From the NCBI GenBank assembly GCA_000824785.1, contig CCNB01000012.1:426206-490205 (forward strand): 64,000 nt of DNA, read 5' to 3'. The first letter of the stretch is position 1, and every line of letters begins with the position of its first letter. This stretch comes from Mesorhizobium plurifarium. Lineage in GTDB: Bacteria; Pseudomonadota; Alphaproteobacteria; Rhizobiales; Rhizobiaceae. Positions 1-9,277 of this stretch are shown here, in pieces. The translations under genes and the position numbers were made by a program. Under the pieces are notes generated by a model. It was not told the DNA's origin. It searched no databases and saw nothing but the letters and a program-made list of their open reading frames with translations.

Positions 1-19
1 CACTTTTCCTGGAATTGCT
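1..19. repeat. Edge of a rhizobial intergenic mosaic element
   Basis: The first 19 bases match positions 45625-45643 with one mismatch (the end of the palindromic element at 45543-45643). The window therefore opens inside the tail of another copy. The rest of 20-307 shows no convincing gene; it presumably holds the leader of the tssL operon or the end of the upstream T6SS genes, but no clear promoter was found. Confidence 0.55.
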
Positions 20-307
20 CGAACCGCGCCCGCCCGTATGTGACCGGCCTCATAGAAGAAGCCGCCTCTTCGAGCATGTTGCTTCCTGATTTCAATCGGC
101 GGCCCCGTTTCAATTGGGTATCCGGGCGACTAGAATGCGCATGGACGCTTGCCCGGCGGGCAAAGCGGCGCGGCTTGGGGCGTGTGCAGCAATGTCATGT
201 TTCGGCGAGATGAGCCTTTCCATGCGGCCCGCCGCCGAGGCTCAGCCTGAAGCATGTTTCCTCCGGCGAAGGCATGTTCATCGCGCCGCGACGGCGGGGC
301 GTCGCCG

Positions 308-1837
308 ATGAGCTCGAAGGACGATCCTTCCAGGCCGGCGGACAAGACCGTCATCCGCGCGCCACGGCCGAAGCAGAAGCCGCTTGCGGCTGCCGCGAGT
401 TCCGGCCCCGAAAGCGCACGGCCTGCTCCATCCCCTGCCCGCGAAGCGACAGTGTTCGACCCCGGCGGCGGCCGGCAGATGCCAACCGGCTGGTCGTCCG
501 GAACCGTGCTCTTTCAGGGGCCAAGTCCCGGAGCGGCCGCAAATGCGGCGCCGGGGCTGCCGCAGGATGCCCTGATCGACGCGGCCAATGGCGTGCGATA
601 CGCCGCGGCCAATCCGATCCTCGCCGCTGCGGCGCCGCTGCTGATGCTCTTCGGCCAGTTGCGGCTGATGCCGGTCGAACGGCAAGCCGCGCCCTTGGCC
701 GAGCATATCGCCGACGCGATCGAGAGTTTCGACCGCGCGATCGCCAAAGCCGGCGTGGCCGAGGAAGATGCGCGGATCGCCAAATTCGCCCTTTGCGAAA
801 CCGCCGACGACCTCGTCGGCAACCTGCCCTGGCCAAGCAAGGACAGCTGGCTACCGCACAGCCTGGTGACCCGGTTCTTCCACACCCAACCGACGGGCGC
901 CGGCTTCTACGAAGCGCTGAACAACGTGCTTGCCAAGCCGGAAGCGCATTACGACCTGCTCGAACTGATGCATGCCTGCCTGTCGCTGGGCTTCGAGGGC
1001 CAGTACCGGGGTCTGGCCCAACAACGAAACACGCTCGAACGCGTCCGGCGCGACGTCTACGACACGCTACGCTACTTCAAGCCGCGCGTCGGCGACGACA
1101 TCTCGCCGCGCTGGCAAGGCATGGCGGCGGCGTTGCCGAAGCCGAGGGCGCGGCTGCCGCTCTGGGCGGTCGCGGCCGCCGCGGCGACGCTGGTGACGGC
1201 AGCCTTCTTCGGACTGCGGGTGCTCATCACCGACGAAGGCGACGCTACCGCCGGAGAGTTGCTGGCGCTCAATCCCCCGACGCCCGTCACCATCGAGCGC
1301 GCCAGCGTGGCGCCCACTGAGCCGGCGCAAGCCAGTCCGCCACCGCCCGTGGTTCCAGATACCACCCAGATCGATCGCATCCGCGCCGCACTTGCCAAGG
1401 AGATCGCCGGCGGCGGACTGAGCGTCGGCGAGAAAGGCGAATTCATCGTCGTCGAGATCAACAACCAGCTCTTGTTCGCCTCCGGCCAGGCAGAGTTGAA
1501 GGCTCAGTTCAAGCCAGTCGCCGCCGACATCGCCACCGCGCTCGACGCCGAACCCGGACCGATCAACATCATCGGCCATACCGACAACGTGAAGCCGAAG
1601 AAGTCGAGCCAGTTCAAATCGAATTTCGACCTTTCCGTCGCCCGCGCCAAAGCCGTCCAGGCGATGATGGCCAAGCAATTGAAGGACCCGACGCGGCTCA
1701 GTGCCGACGGCAAGGGCGAGGACGAGCCGATCGCCGACAACGGCACGGCCGACGGCCGCGCCAGGAACCGCCGCGTCGACGTGATGATCCCGAAAAAGGA
1801 GAGTTTGCAGACCGGCGTGGCGGAGAACGGCGACTGA
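308..1837 (+). CDS. tssL: T6SS inner-membrane protein TssL with C-terminal OmpA peptidoglycan-binding domain
   Basis: This 509-residue protein is the DotU/ImpK-type component of the T6SS membrane complex, which anchors the baseplate with TssM. A Pro/Ala-rich N-terminus is followed by a DotU domain (about 95-260), containing the typical stretch NPILAAAAPLLMLFGQLR, and one membrane segment near 285-305. An OmpA-like domain (about 375-495) carries the motifs IIGHTDN and RNRRVDV, which predict periplasmic peptidoglycan binding. The ATG at 308 is chosen because family members begin with a short polar segment ending in DKTVIR. An in-frame ATG at 254 would only add an arginine-rich stretch. The stop overlaps the start of tssM (TGATG), so translation is probably coupled. 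Confidence 0.93.
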   Translation: MSSKDDPSRPADKTVIRAPRPKQKPLAAAASSGPESARPAPSPAREATVFDPGGGRQMPTGWSSGTVLFQGPSPGAAANAAPGLPQDALIDAANGVRYAAANPILAAAAPLLMLFGQLRLMPVERQAAPLAEHIADAIESFDRAIAKAGVAEEDARIAKFALCETADDLVGNLPWPSKDSWLPHSLVTRFFHTQPTGAGFYEALNNVLAKPEAHYDLLELMHACLSLGFEGQYRGLAQQRNTLERVRRDVYDTLRYFKPRVGDDISPRWQGMAAALPKPRARLPLWAVAAAAATLVTAAFFGLRVLITDEGDATAGELLALNPPTPVTIERASVAPTEPAQASPPPPVVPDTTQIDRIRAALAKEIAGGGLSVGEKGEFIVVEINNQLLFASGQAELKAQFKPVAADIATALDAEPGPINIIGHTDNVKPKKSSQFKSNFDLSVARAKAVQAMMAKQLKDPTRLSADGKGEDEPIADNGTADGRARNRRVDVMIPKKESLQTGVAENGD

Positions 1838-4800
1838 TGCGCTGGCTGCTGCGGATCTTCAGCCTGGCTGCGCTTGCCGGTTTCTCGGCGGCGGTCTGGC
1901 ATGCCGGGCCGCTGATCCGCTTTGAAGACACGCACCCGCTTGGTCCCGTGTGGCTCAGGGCCACGATCATCGGCGTCAGCGTCGCGGTGCTCGCGCTGTT
2001 CTACGGGATCGGATTCTGGCAGCGCCGCAAGGCGCAAAAGGCGCTCGAAACGGCCATCGCACGCAGCGACGAGCGTGACGACGATTCACAGGTGCTCGAA
2101 GCGCGCATGGGCGAAGCGATCGCGACGCTGAAGCGGATGAGCGGCAAGCGCAATTTCCTCTATGACATCCCCTGGTACATCATCATCGGCCCGCCAGGCG
2201 CCGGCAAGACGACGGCGCTGGTCAATTCCGGGCTGAAATTCCCGCTTGCCGGCTCCGGCAGCGCGCAGCCGGTGGCCGGCGTCGGCGGCACGCGGTCCTG
2301 CGACTGGTGGTTCACGGACGAAGCGGTGCTGATCGATACGGCTGGCCGCTACACCACGCACGAGTCGGACCGCGAGCGCGACAAGGCGAGCTGGCTGGCG
2401 TTTTTGGGCTTGCTCAAGAAGCACCGCACCAGGCAGCCGATCAACGGCGTGATCCTCGCCATCAGCCTCTCGGATCTCATCGGCTTCGACGACCGGCAGC
2501 TCGACGCGCATGTCAGCGAGATCAGAAGCCGCCTGCGCGAGCTGCACGAGACGCTGAGGATCCAGTTCCCGGTCTATCTGCTCTTCACCAAGGCCGATCT
2601 CGTCGCCGGCTTCATGGATTATTTCGGCGATTTCGACGAAGCGCGCCGGCGCAAGGTGTGGGGCGCGACGTTCCAGACCGCCGACCGCACCAGGAACATG
2701 GCCGGCGAAGCGCCGGCGGAATTCGACGGGCTGGCCAGGCGGCTCGCCGAGGAAGTCGCCGACCGCCTGCAGGAGGAGGCCGACCCGGTGGCGCGGATCG
2801 CACTATTCGGCTTCCCAGCCCAGTTCGCCGCGCTGAAGAACCGGATAACGCAGTTTGTCGGCGGCCTGTTCGACACCTCTCGTAGCCAGGTCAATGTCAG
2901 CCTGCGCGGGCTCTATTTCTCGTCGGGCACCCAGGAAGGGACGCCCTTCGACCAGGTGCTCGGCGCGATCGGCCGCAGTTTCGGCAGTGCTTCGCAAGCG
3001 CATCTTTCCGGCGCCGGCAAGAGCTTCTTCCTGCATGACCTGCTGACCGATGTGATCTTCCCGGAATCGGGCTGGGTGTCGTTCGACCGGACCGCCGAAC
3101 GGCGCGCCAGGCTGGCCAGGTTCGGCGGCCTGGCCGCGATCGCGCTGGCAGCCTTGGCGGCGCTCGGCGCGCTGGGCCTCAGCTTCTTCGCCAACAGAGA
3201 GCTGATCGCCTCCACAAGGCAAGCCGTGGCGCATTATCGCGACAGCGCCGATACGCTGCTCAAGAGCACCACGGTGACCGACGTCGACCTCGAAAACGTC
3301 ATCGGTCCGCTCGACCAGTTGCGCAACCTGCCGGCCGGTTTCGAAAATGGCGACCAGGCAAAGCCGATCGAGGAGACGTTCGGGCTCAGCCAGCGCGCGC
3401 GGCTGCTGTCGGCCTCCAAGACCGCCTACCGGCAGGCACTGGAGCGGACCTTCCGCTCGCGGCTGCTGGTGCAGGCGGAGCGGACGATCCAGGCCAGGAT
3501 GGCCGATCCGATCGCGCTCTACGAGCCACTGAAGATCTACCTGATGCTGGGCGGCAAGGCGCCGAAGGTCGATGACGAGCTGATCGTCTCGTGGATGAAG
3601 CAGGACTGGGAAGAGAACCGCTACCCCGGCGAGAACAACCGCGAGGGCCGCGCGCAGCTCGAAAAGCACCTGCGCGCGATGCTTTCGCTCGACGACGCCT
3701 ACGATCCAACCTTCGCGCTCAACCAGCCGCTTGTCGAGGCCGCGCAGCGCTCGCTCGGACGCATGAGCCTCGCCGACCGCGCCTCGGCACAGATCAAGTC
3801 GGCAGTCTATGCGGCAAGGCTGCAGGATTTCTCCATCGCCGTGAAAGCCGGCCCGGAAGCGCAGCTGCTGTTCGAGCGCACGGACGGCAGCGAACTTGCC
3901 GATCTTCAGGTCCCCGGCCTTTACACGCGCGCCGGGTTCAACCGCTTCTTCCTGCCGCAGCTCTCGCGCATCGCGCAGATGCTCGTCGACGACCAGTGGG
4001 TGCTCGGCGGCGGCGGCGAGCAGGGCGGCATCGACCAGGACCTGCCCAAGCTCGGTCCCGAGCTCATCGACCGTTACGGCAAGGAATTCGCCGCCGCCTG
4101 GAACGGCGCGCTCGACCAATTGAAACTCAAGGCGATGCTGAAGGACAAGCCGCAATATCTGGCGCTCTCCGCCGTCGCCGCGCCGGACTCACCTCTCGAC
4201 CAGCTCTTCACCGCGATCGCCGATGAGACCGCATTGACGAAGGACAGCACCGCCGAGGGCGACACCAGCATGGCGCAGCAGGATCCAGCCGGCATGGCCA
4301 AGGGCCTCGCCCGCATCGGCCTGCAGGTCGCCGGGGGGAAGTCGCAAAGCCGCGCCGGCGCAAGCCCGGCTGTTGCGCAGAATGCCGGCGCGAGCGTCGA
4401 GGCGCAGTTCCGTTCGTTCCAGGCGCTGGTCGGCGGAGCCGCCGGGCGCCGGCCGCTCGATGCGCTGACGCAGAACTTCCACGACATCTTCCAGAGCCTG
4501 AAGCTCGCGGCCGATGTCCCCACGCAGACGGAGCGCGTCAACGCCAATCTGCAGCTCCAGATCTCGACATTGCGCGCCAATGTCTCGCGCCTGCCCAAGC
4601 CGCTGGCGCGCATGGTCAACGCGGCGGCCGACGAATTCGAAGGCAATGTCGCCGAAACCTCCGTCGCCAACCTCAACCAGACCCTCGACCAGACGGTGAC
4701 GCGCGCCTGCGAGGAGGCCGTCAACGGCCGCTATCCCTTCACCCGCGACGGCGCCGACGAGATATCGATGGCGGATTTCACCAAGCTGTTCGCGCCGGGC

Positions 4801-5364
4801 GGCCTGATGGACCGCTTCTTCGCACAGAACCTTGCGCCGCTGATCGACATGACCGGCCAGGAATGGACCTGGAAACAGGATGCGCGTTCCAGCAAGGACC
4901 TTGCAAAATCGACCTTGAAGGCGTTCCAGGCGGCCGCGGAAATCCGCAACGCCTTCTTCCCTTCCGGCGGTTCGGTGCCCTCGGTCTCGATCACCATCAC
5001 CCCCACCTCGATGAACAGTGAAGTCGACAGCGCCGTGCTCGACGTCGACGGGCAGACGGTCCAGAGCGCCCAGGCCGGCAACGCGCCGAGCATCGTGACA
5101 TGGCCGAGCGGCGCCGCTTCCGGATCGGCGAGCCTCAGCCTCGCGCCGGAAATGCCTGGACGCGAGTCCGCGCTTAAATTCGAAGGACCGTGGGCGTTGA
5201 AGCGACTGTTCGACAAGGCGACCATCACCGGCGACGGCGCCAACACCGAGGCGCGTTTCGTGATCGGCGGACGCGATGTCGCCTACACCATCCAGGCCGG
5301 CTCGGGGGCCAATCCCCTGCTGCTGCCGGCCTTGTCCGGCTTCAGCTGTCCGAAGGCGTTCTGA
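1837..5364 (+). CDS. tssM: T6SS inner-membrane protein TssM (IcmF/ImpL)
   Basis: At 1175 residues this is a normal full-length IcmF protein, the large inner-membrane partner of TssL that spans the periplasm to TssJ. Two N-terminal membrane helices (about 3-23 and 42-60) precede a cytoplasmic GTPase-like domain with an intact Walker A motif, GPPGAGKTT (118-126), and a downstream IDTAGRYTT motif. A third membrane helix lies near 425-445. The long periplasmic region contains the IcmF-related and C-terminal beta domains. An intact Walker A is kept in only some TssM proteins, so nucleotide binding is plausible. It starts inside the tssL stop codon. Confidence 0.95.
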   Translation: MRWLLRIFSLAALAGFSAAVWHAGPLIRFEDTHPLGPVWLRATIIGVSVAVLALFYGIGFWQRRKAQKALETAIARSDERDDDSQVLEARMGEAIATLKRMSGKRNFLYDIPWYIIIGPPGAGKTTALVNSGLKFPLAGSGSAQPVAGVGGTRSCDWWFTDEAVLIDTAGRYTTHESDRERDKASWLAFLGLLKKHRTRQPINGVILAISLSDLIGFDDRQLDAHVSEIRSRLRELHETLRIQFPVYLLFTKADLVAGFMDYFGDFDEARRRKVWGATFQTADRTRNMAGEAPAEFDGLARRLAEEVADRLQEEADPVARIALFGFPAQFAALKNRITQFVGGLFDTSRSQVNVSLRGLYFSSGTQEGTPFDQVLGAIGRSFGSASQAHLSGAGKSFFLHDLLTDVIFPESGWVSFDRTAERRARLARFGGLAAIALAALAALGALGLSFFANRELIASTRQAVAHYRDSADTLLKSTTVTDVDLENVIGPLDQLRNLPAGFENGDQAKPIEETFGLSQRARLLSASKTAYRQALERTFRSRLLVQAERTIQARMADPIALYEPLKIYLMLGGKAPKVDDELIVSWMKQDWEENRYPGENNREGRAQLEKHLRAMLSLDDAYDPTFALNQPLVEAAQRSLGRMSLADRASAQIKSAVYAARLQDFSIAVKAGPEAQLLFERTDGSELADLQVPGLYTRAGFNRFFLPQLSRIAQMLVDDQWVLGGGGEQGGIDQDLPKLGPELIDRYGKEFAAAWNGALDQLKLKAMLKDKPQYLALSAVAAPDSPLDQLFTAIADETALTKDSTAEGDTSMAQQDPAGMAKGLARIGLQVAGGKSQSRAGASPAVAQNAGASVEAQFRSFQALVGGAAGRRPLDALTQNFHDIFQSLKLAADVPTQTERVNANLQLQISTLRANVSRLPKPLARMVNAAADEFEGNVAETSVANLNQTLDQTVTRACEEAVNGRYPFTRDGADEISMADFTKLFAPGGLMDRFFAQNLAPLIDMTGQEWTWKQDARSSKDLAKSTLKAFQAAAEIRNAFFPSGGSVPSVSITITPTSMNSEVDSAVLDVDGQTVQSAQAGNAPSIVTWPSGAASGSASLSLAPEMPGRESALKFEGPWALKRLFDKATITGDGANTEARFVIGGRDVAYTIQAGSGANPLLLPALSGFSCPKAF

Positions 5365-5481
5365 CATGGCTGGATCGCGCTTTCATTTCGATACTCTAAT
5401 GTACACGCTTGTGGCAGAGTGGCTTGGGCACGCGGCCCATGGCCGGTCACAGAGGACGCTCGCTGAGCGCTTGGTGGCAAA
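5365..5481 (+). other. Noncoding gap between tssM and the phosphatase gene
   Basis: This 117-base gap is the only sizeable break in the plus-strand T6SS run. Many related loci have tagF (impM) near here, but no TagF reading frame is present. No clear terminator is visible; an internal promoter is possible but not demonstrated. Confidence 0.4.
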
Positions 5482-6261
5482 TTGAACACTGTCGCCCTCC
5501 CCATCGACAGCTTCGGCGTCAGCCACCAGGGCTGCGTGCGCGACCACAACGAGGACAACTACCTCATCGAACCGCAGACCGGGCTCTGGGTGGTGGCCGA
5601 CGGCATGGGCGGGCATGAGGCCGGCGAAGTCGCCTCGGCCAGCATCGTCGATCACCTCGCGACAATCGGCATTGCGAGCTCCGCGCCGGACCTTCGCGCC
5701 CGCTTCGAGGACCGGCTCAGCCGCGCCAACGCCGAGATCCGCGACATATCGCGCTCGCGTGGCATCACCATCGGCTCCACTTTCGCGGCCCTGCTTGCCA
5801 TGGATGGACGCTTCGCCTGCCTGTGGGCCGGCGACAGCCGCATCTACCTTGTCCGCAACGGCTCGATCTTCCAGGTCTCGAAGGACCACACCGAGGTGCA
5901 GGAACTGCTCGACCGCGGCATGATCAGCGCGGAGGAAGCGCTGACCTGGCCGCGCCGCAATGTGATCACCCATGCGGTCGGCGTCAGCGACGAGCTCGAG
6001 ATCGATTTCCAGCAGGGCGAGCTGATGGCGGGCGACGTCTTCGTGCTGGGCACCGACGGACTGACCGCGCATGTCAGCGACGCCGAGATCGAGGCCGCGG
6101 TGAGGTCCGCCACGCCGCGGGCGGCCTGCCAGACCCTCTTGGACATGGTGCTGGCGCGCGGCGGCACCGACAATGTGACCATCGTACTCGTGAAGATCGG
6201 CAGCGGGCATAGCGGCGCGCACCATTCGGATCGGTCCGCAGTGGAGGGCCTGGCCAGATGA
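5482..6261 (+). CDS. pppA: T6SS-associated PP2C-family protein phosphatase (PppA)
   Basis: This 259-residue PPM/PP2C Ser/Thr phosphatase should oppose the kinase encoded directly downstream in threonine-phosphorylation control of secretion. The metal-binding motifs are intact: RDHNEDNY near the N-terminus, VVADGMGGHEAGE (about 33-45), WAGDSRIYLVR, LGTDGLTAH and GGTDNVTIV near the end. The apparent start is TTG at 5482, since no in-frame ATG or GTG gives a full N-terminus and family proteins begin just before the G-x-x-R-x-x-N-E-D motif. It has no membrane segment. Its stop overlaps the kinase start by 4 bases. Confidence 0.9.
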   Translation: MNTVALPIDSFGVSHQGCVRDHNEDNYLIEPQTGLWVVADGMGGHEAGEVASASIVDHLATIGIASSAPDLRARFEDRLSRANAEIRDISRSRGITIGSTFAALLAMDGRFACLWAGDSRIYLVRNGSIFQVSKDHTEVQELLDRGMISAEEALTWPRRNVITHAVGVSDELEIDFQQGELMAGDVFVLGTDGLTAHVSDAEIEAAVRSATPRAACQTLLDMVLARGGTDNVTIVLVKIGSGHSGAHHSDRSAVEGLAR

Positions 6262-8771
6262 GCGACGACGACAAGACACGGATTTCGACGAACGTCACCT
6301 ATGCCGGCGTCGGCACGCAGCTCAGCGGCATCTACGAGCTCGACGAGAGGATCGCCTCGGGCGGCATGGGCGAAGTCTATCGCGGCCACAACATCCAGAC
6401 CGGCGACCATGTGGCGATCAAGATCGTGCTGCCCGAATTCGCCCGCGACCAGACGATCCTGTCGCTGTTCCGCAAGGAAGCGTCGATCCTCAATCATTTG
6501 TCGCACGACGCGGTCGTGCGCTACCACGTGTTCACAATCGATATGGGTATCGGCCGCCCCTATCTCGCGATGGAGTTCGTGGACGGCCAATCGTTGTTCG
6601 ACGTCATGCGGCGCGGGCCGATGCCGGGGGAGGACGTGCGCCGGCTTTGCCATCGGCTCGCATCGGGCCTCGCCGCGGTGCACCAGGCAGGCGCGGTTCA
6701 TCGCGACCTTTCGCCGGACAACATCATCCTGCCGGGCGGGCGGGTGGAGCGCGCCAAGATCATCGATTTCGGCATCGCGCGCTCGGCGACGGTCGGCGGC
6801 GAAACGCTGATCGGCGGAAAATTCGCCGGCAAATACAATTACGTCTCGCCGGAACAGCTCGGCCTCTATGGCGGCGAGGTGAGCGAGCAATCCGATATCT
6901 ACAGCCTCGGCCTGGTGCTGGCCGCAGCGCTGCGCGGAAAGCCGCTCGACATGGGCGGGTCGCAATACGAGGTCATCGAGAAACGCCGGACCGTGCCGGA
7001 CCTGTCGGATATCGATCCCGATTTCCACGAACTCATCGAAGCCATGCTGCAACCGGATCCGCGCGACCGGCCGGCCAGCATGGCCGAGATCGCCCGAGCA
7101 ACGCGTGGCGAGGATCTTGAGCCGACATTGCCGCCGCCGGTGCCGTTCGGCGCACGCGAACGCTCGGGCCTGCCGCGCGCCGGCTGGACGGCGGCGCCGG
7201 ACCCCAAACTCCAGACGCCAGCGCCTCAAGGCGAACCGCGCTTCGTCGAGCATGTGCGCCCGGCATATCTGTCGGAGCAACGACCCGCGCCAGCTGCCGT
7301 TCCCCCCAGCGCGCCCGCACCGGCTGCGCCCAAAAAGGCTTCGCGGATGCCGGCCATCGCCGGCGGCGTCGCGGCGCTCGTTGTCGTGGCGGCAGGCGGC
7401 CTCTATTTCAGCGGCGCCCTGGCGCCCACACCAGTGGCGGAAACATCCAAGCCGCTGACGCCTAAGCCGGTCGCCGAAGCCGCCAAACCAGTGGCCGAAG
7501 CGCAGCCGGAGGCTCAGAAACCACAACCGCAAGCGCCGGTCGCGCCTCAGCCGGAGGCGCCAAAACCCGACAGCGCGGCCTCCATCGAGACAGCGACGCC
7601 ACCTGTTCAGCCCGAGACCAAGGCACCTGCCGAGGAGGCCCCGCCTGCCACTCTGCCGGAGAGCCAAGCCGACAGCCAGGCGCATGTCTCCCCCGTCGAG
7701 GCCAAACCCGCGCAACAGTCGTCGACGCCTGCGCCGGCTCCCGCGCCAACGGCCGCGGAAAGCCCGCCGGCGCAGCCGCCGAGCGAGCCGGCGGTCAAGA
7801 CGCCGGAGCCGAGCCAGGCGGCCGAAGACCAGCCAGCGCAGGAGGCAAATCCACCGGCGGCCAAGCCGAGCGTAAAAGACCTCGTGGACATGCTTTCCAA
7901 GCTGCCCAAGCCGAACGCGTCCCCACCCCCGACCTCGCAAAGCCAGGCGGCGGCGCAGCCAACCCCTCCGCCGGCCGAGCCGAAGGCGCAGACCCCGACA
8001 GCCAGCCAGCCGGAAACATCGGTAAAACCGGCGCAACAACCGCAACAACCGCAAACACCGGCGGCCAAGCAGCCCGACACCGATGTCGCCATCAATGTGC
8101 CGAAGCCAGCGGTTCCGACGCCGGAAGATGATATGGCCAGGTGGAACGACCAGCGCTCCTGGGTGCGCGATTTCAGCGGCGGCAGCTGTTTCTACGCGAA
8201 CGTGACGTCGGGACCCGGCGCCGCCCCCACGATCGAGGGCTACGGAACGGTGGTCCAGCCCTTCGAGCAATTGCTCAGCGATTTCCAATCCAGGTTCCAT
8301 GTCGAGCCGGACATCAGCGTGCGCCTCATCACGCTCTCCCAGTGCGGCGTGCCCACTTTCCTGCGCTTCCTCGACCGGAGCTCGGCCGCGAAGCCGCAGC
8401 TTGTGCTGGACCGGACATCGGTCCCGGACGGCTCGCCGGTCAGCGGCGCGCTCTATACCGGCGGTGGGCTCGTCTCGAACATCATGCTGATCGACCACAA
8501 GGGCGTCGCCTTCAACCTCGACGACCGCATGGTGCCGCAGACCGACAAGGTGACCTTCAACATCCCGATCGGCCTCGCCGCCGCGGACAAGGCGGCCGGC
8601 AAGGCGGTGCCGCAGATCATGCTGGTGATCACCGGGCCCAAGGACATCCAGGCCGCGATGTTCTCCAGGCCGACGCCGGCCTCGGAGCTGTTGCCAAGAA
8701 TCCTCGAGGAGATCGAGGCCGACGGATCGCAGTTCTCGGCCACGGCCACCTATTTCCGGCTTGGCGGATAG
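6258..8771 (+). CDS. ppkA: T6SS-associated transmembrane Ser/Thr kinase (PpkA/ImpN)
   Basis: This 837-residue kinase is thought to phosphorylate T6SS regulators in response to envelope signals. The N-terminal kinase domain (about 26-290) has the glycine loop IASGGMGEVY, K55 in VAIKIV, catalytic D150 in HRDLSPDN and D170 in the DFG motif. The usual lysine after HRDL is serine here. A single membrane helix (about 364-385) leads to a long Pro/Ala/Glu-rich linker (about 390-625). A compact C-terminal domain (about 630-837) with two cysteines follows and is presumably the periplasmic sensor. The gene overlaps pppA by 4 bases. Confidence 0.92.
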   Translation: MSDDDKTRISTNVTYAGVGTQLSGIYELDERIASGGMGEVYRGHNIQTGDHVAIKIVLPEFARDQTILSLFRKEASILNHLSHDAVVRYHVFTIDMGIGRPYLAMEFVDGQSLFDVMRRGPMPGEDVRRLCHRLASGLAAVHQAGAVHRDLSPDNIILPGGRVERAKIIDFGIARSATVGGETLIGGKFAGKYNYVSPEQLGLYGGEVSEQSDIYSLGLVLAAALRGKPLDMGGSQYEVIEKRRTVPDLSDIDPDFHELIEAMLQPDPRDRPASMAEIARATRGEDLEPTLPPPVPFGARERSGLPRAGWTAAPDPKLQTPAPQGEPRFVEHVRPAYLSEQRPAPAAVPPSAPAPAAPKKASRMPAIAGGVAALVVVAAGGLYFSGALAPTPVAETSKPLTPKPVAEAAKPVAEAQPEAQKPQPQAPVAPQPEAPKPDSAASIETATPPVQPETKAPAEEAPPATLPESQADSQAHVSPVEAKPAQQSSTPAPAPAPTAAESPPAQPPSEPAVKTPEPSQAAEDQPAQEANPPAAKPSVKDLVDMLSKLPKPNASPPPTSQSQAAAQPTPPPAEPKAQTPTASQPETSVKPAQQPQQPQTPAAKQPDTDVAINVPKPAVPTPEDDMARWNDQRSWVRDFSGGSCFYANVTSGPGAAPTIEGYGTVVQPFEQLLSDFQSRFHVEPDISVRLITLSQCGVPTFLRFLDRSSAAKPQLVLDRTSVPDGSPVSGALYTGGGLVSNIMLIDHKGVAFNLDDRMVPQTDKVTFNIPIGLAAADKAAGKAVPQIMLVITGPKDIQAAMFSRPTPASELLPRILEEIEADGSQFSATATYFRLGG

Positions 8772-8782
8772 CATGAACGCCG

Positions 8783-9277
8783 ATGGACTTTCGCACCCTG
8801 CGCTCCCTGTATCAGCCCTCGCCACGCAAGCAGCGTAACTGGCTTCGCTCACTCTTGCCGGGCCGCATGACGCTTGCGGCGCTGCTCGGCGCGGCGCTCC
8901 TCTCGATCCTTTCGCCGGGCAAGGCGCATGCCGAATTCACCGTCTGCAACCAGACGCTCGACGTCGTCAATCTCGCGGTGGGACAGAAGGTCGACAATGC
9001 CGACCAGACGGACGGCTGGTGGACGATCGGCGCCAACCAGTGCGTCAATGTCATCCGCGAGGAGCTGACCAACCGCTACATCTATCTCTACGCGACGGAC
9101 GTCTTCGGCCACGCGATCCTCAACGGGACGACCGAGATGTGCATCGACCGGCGGCGCTTCTCGATCCGCGGCATCGAGGAGTGCTGGCAGCGCGGCCATA
9201 TCGCGGCGCGCTTCGTCGAGGTCGATACGCTCGAGCAGGTGCGCTGGACCTATTTCCTGACCGGAAACAGCCCGTGA
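8783..9277 (+). CDS. Secreted DUF1036 family protein
   Basis: This 164-residue protein has an N-terminal export signal (hydrophobic core about 30-45, cleavage near AHA-E) and a DUF1036 domain with conserved cysteines in FTVCNQT, NQCVNV, EMCID and EECWQ. The function of DUF1036 is unknown; the protein is expected to be periplasmic. The ATG at 8783 is 11 bases after the kinase stop. An ATG at 8773 is out of frame. Its stop overlaps the GTG start of the next gene by 4 bases, so it is probably made together with the peptidoglycan hydrolase and the T6SS kinase pair. Confidence 0.8.
   Translation: MDFRTLRSLYQPSPRKQRNWLRSLLPGRMTLAALLGAALLSILSPGKAHAEFTVCNQTLDVVNLAVGQKVDNADQTDGWWTIGANQCVNVIREELTNRYIYLYATDVFGHAILNGTTEMCIDRRRFSIRGIEECWQRGHIAARFVEVDTLEQVRWTYFLTGNSP

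Noticed and set aside
254..307. Longer tssL start at ATG 254
   Set aside because: The 18-codon extension is Arg/Ser/Gly-rich and unlike the family N-terminus, which begins at 308.
5844..8852. Very long open frame on the minus strand (1002 codons) opposite pppA and ppkA
   Set aside because: It is a GC-rich shadow. Its translation is Arg/Gly/Leu-rich and low in complexity, it has no recognisable domain, and it lies opposite clear phosphatase and kinase genes.
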